The notes beneath the pieces are model-generated. The model saw only the letters and a program-made list of their open reading frames with translations. It was not told the DNA's origin and searched no databases. DNA of 5,978 nucleotides from Dehalococcoidia bacterium UBA2158 (GTDB taxonomy: Bacteria > Chloroflexota > Dehalococcoidia > Lucifugimonadales > UBA3495): the NCBI GenBank assembly GCA_002328185.1, contig DCWQ01000062.1, forward strand, positions 1 through 5,978, written 5' to 3'. Below, piece after piece: positions 5,636 through 5,978 of the stretch (within the stretch, counting starts at the first letter, position 1; each line of letters starts with the position of its first letter). The position numbers were made by a program, and so were the translations under genes.

Positions 5636-5935
5636 GGGTTCTGGTACAAACGGGGTCTACCTAAGACCACGGAACCGGTTATTGGCGGTCAGGGGTTTCT
5701 ATTTTCCTAGAAGATGAGATATGAACGCTTCGATATGTTCCGGGTGGATACGAGCCACTTCGAGCGGCATCCCTTGGTCCGCTACAAAAGTGTGGAATTG
5801 ACGCACCGGTTCGGAGTAGGTCTCTTGGGTTCGGGGACTCGTGTTCTCGGCGGCAAGGTGGCGACCGGAGGATTCGAAGTTAACGCCGATATCGCTGCCT
5901 GCTACAATAGCCGTTGTTGAGGCCGATTTAGCCAT
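5636..5935 (-). pseudogene. Decayed tyrosine recombinase/integrase (N-terminal part)
   Basis: ATG 5935 opens a 78-residue frame with the core-binding (SAM-like) N-terminal domain of XerC/D-type integrases: SPRTQETYSEPVRQFHTF (33-50), then HPEHIEAFISHLLGK (64-78). It stops at TAG (5699-5701). Reading on in the same frame gives KPLTANNRFRGLR (5660-5698), as expected after a Trp (LLGKW-KP-TANNRxRxL), so TAG probably replaced TGG. A second TAG (5657-5659) follows, then PFVPEP (5636-5650), a sequence I expect some 20-30 residues later. That implies an internal deletion. The catalytic domain (Arg, His-x-x-Arg, Tyr) is missing. The gene is therefore non-functional for recombination. No ribosome binding site is evident before the ATG, and the 43 bases to the window edge are AT-rich. 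Confidence 0.75.
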
Positions 5936-5978
5936 GGAAACACCGCCGGGAAGCTAAATATATATGTCCAGTTATATA

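Noticed and set aside
5714..5920. Plus-strand open frame opposite the integrase
   Set aside because: The minus strand carries recognisable integrase sequence here. The plus-strand translation has no recognisable domain or ribosome binding site.
5936..5978. AT-rich TATATA-containing end as an attachment site or promoter
   Set aside because: Only 43 bases are visible. There is no matching copy elsewhere and no properly spaced -35 box, so nothing specific can be claimed.

Overview
The window looks like a piece of a free-living, environmental bacterial chromosome. The four left-hand genes are GC-rich: hand-counted 60-base rows give about 63-67% G+C. They have clear AAGGAG/GGAGG-type ribosome binding sites. 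The gene mix is an ACMSD-type amidohydrolase, an SDR, an NHL beta-propeller protein and an enoyl-CoA hydratase/isomerase. Intergenic repeats of the AAAGGGGGACCGA...GGATTT and AGCTGAAAGCTGAC kinds also occur. From memory this combination resembles uncultured Chloroflexota (Dehalococcoidia/SAR202-like) genomes. That assignment is inference, and no taxonomic marker gene is present.

Layout. 1-120: part of an intergenic repeat and a possible promoter. 160-1137 (+): metal-dependent amidohydrolase/decarboxylase. 1138-1304: second repeat copy with inverted structures. 1305-2081 (+): short-chain dehydrogenase. 2094-2942 (-): six-bladed NHL propeller related to peptidyl-hydroxyglycine lyase, convergent with the SDR. 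2943-3101: divergent control region. 3102-3950 (+): crotonase-family protein. 3951-4344: no intact gene, but two tandem perfect 14-bp palindromes, an 18-residue response-regulator remnant (+) and a TPR remnant (-). 4345-5544 (-): NDH-2-like FAD/NAD(P)H oxidoreductase with a TTG start and lower, uneven G+C. 5636-5935 (-): broken tyrosine recombinase (integrase) gene.

How the genes fit together. The amidohydrolase, SDR and crotonase are the kinds of enzymes found in catabolism of aromatic or alicyclic acids via CoA thioesters: decarboxylation or ring-product hydrolysis, alcohol/ketone interconversion, and enoyl-CoA hydration, isomerisation or ring opening. The window holds no CoA ligase, acyl-CoA dehydrogenase, transporter or regulator, so no pathway can be named. 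The right third is different. Its one intact gene is flanked by fragments of unrelated genes and an integrase relic, which suggests an old insertion and decay zone. I see no CRISPR array, rRNA, tRNA or complete mobile element. I do not see a convincing new multi-gene system. The most distinctive signals are the twin palindromes and gene-remnant junction at about 3970-4090, the decayed integrase, and the PAL-like active site of the NHL protein.
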